Source: Bacteroidales bacterium
GTDB taxonomy: Bacteria; Bacteroidota; Bacteroidia; Bacteroidales; UBA932
NCBI GenBank assembly: GCA_017554335.1
Contig: JAFZIO010000039.1
Coordinates: forward strand, 39,143 to 103,142
Reading direction: 5' to 3'
DNA: 64,000 nucleotides
Position numbers and translations under genes: made by a program. Of this stretch, positions 63,975 through 64,000 are shown one piece after another. The notes beneath the pieces are model-generated. The model made no database searches. It was not told the DNA's origin and saw only the letters and a list, made by a program, of their open reading frames with translations. Within the stretch, counting starts at the first letter, position 1; each line of letters opens with the position of its first letter.

Positions 63975-64000
63975 ACAAAGAAGAGTTTGATCCTGGCTCA
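63975..64000 (+). rRNA. rrs: 16S ribosomal RNA, first 26 bases (continues beyond window)
   Basis: The last 19 bases, AGAGTTTGATCCTGGCTCA, are the universal 16S 5' sequence (the 27F primer site), which begins at position 8 of the mature RNA. This places the 5' end near 63975. The promoter and leader upstream agree. Only the start is in the window. Confidence 0.95.

Overview
The window comes from a Bacteroidota chromosome, most likely an uncultured gut-type Bacteroidales of fairly high GC for that order (GC judged by eye, not computed). The evidence is a SusC/SusD pair with an ECF sigma factor and FecR, many surface lipoproteins (BACON, FN3, fimbrillin-like and GLUG modules), a gingipain-type C25 peptidase, a UpxY-type NusG paralogue, few Shine-Dalgarno sequences, and repeated Bacteroidetes promoters of the form TTTG-N(18-20)-TAnnTTTG.

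Layout. 1-7.2 kb: end of bamA, skp/ompH, ferredoxin-dependent 2-oxoacid oxidoreductase (korAB), glutamate dehydrogenase, and rpsU on the minus strand. 7.3-15.1 kb: a secreted PHP phosphoesterase, a 49-residue mini-ORF and two large GLUG-repeat surface lipoproteins. 15.1-25.3 kb (minus): a tightly coupled operon of a 40-residue mini-ORF, a fimbrillin-like lipoprotein, a C25 peptidase, a TonB-dependent receptor, a DUF4876-like lipoprotein and a DUF6850-like beta-barrel. 25.4-29.1 kb: an AAA ATPase and core genes rplU, rpmA, serS, ruvC. 29.2-32.2 kb: a TonB-receptor-like barrel protein. 32.2-43.7 kb: ECF sigma, FecR, STN-SusC, SusD, BACON lipoprotein, glycerophosphodiester phosphodiesterase, BACON/GLUG lipoprotein and a GlpT-type transporter. 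43.7-50.5 kb: a complete mannitol phosphotransferase set (HPr, a short Enzyme I, MtlD, MtlA) with a lipoprotein esterase and a glycosyltransferase. 50.5-56.5 kb: a NagB/PIG-L fusion, canonical nagB, sstT, a NusG paralogue and a serine-type sulfatase. 56.7-64 kb: eno, a three-gene minus operon starting with a SpoU methyltransferase, glyA, groES-groEL, and an rRNA promoter and leader running into the first 26 bases of 16S rRNA.

How genes work together. KorAB and GdhA meet at 2-oxoglutarate. The 32-43.7 kb locus reads as uptake of glycerophosphodiesters: capture by SusC/D and BACON lipoproteins, cleavage by the phosphodiesterase, glycerol-3-phosphate import by GlpT. The PTS genes would import mannitol as mannitol-1-phosphate and oxidise it to fructose-6-phosphate, the same pool fed by NagB.

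Most notable: two mini-ORFs 17 kb apart share a C-terminal motif (C-x-S ... TEDF ... D-x3-W), and each lies directly upstream of a fimbrillin-like surface lipoprotein gene. One of them heads the C25/TonB operon, whose function I cannot assign. Also notable are palindromic repeats inside the ptsI and mtlA reading frames, a PTS in a Bacteroidales genome, and an almost full-length Shine-Dalgarno sequence in front of rpsU.
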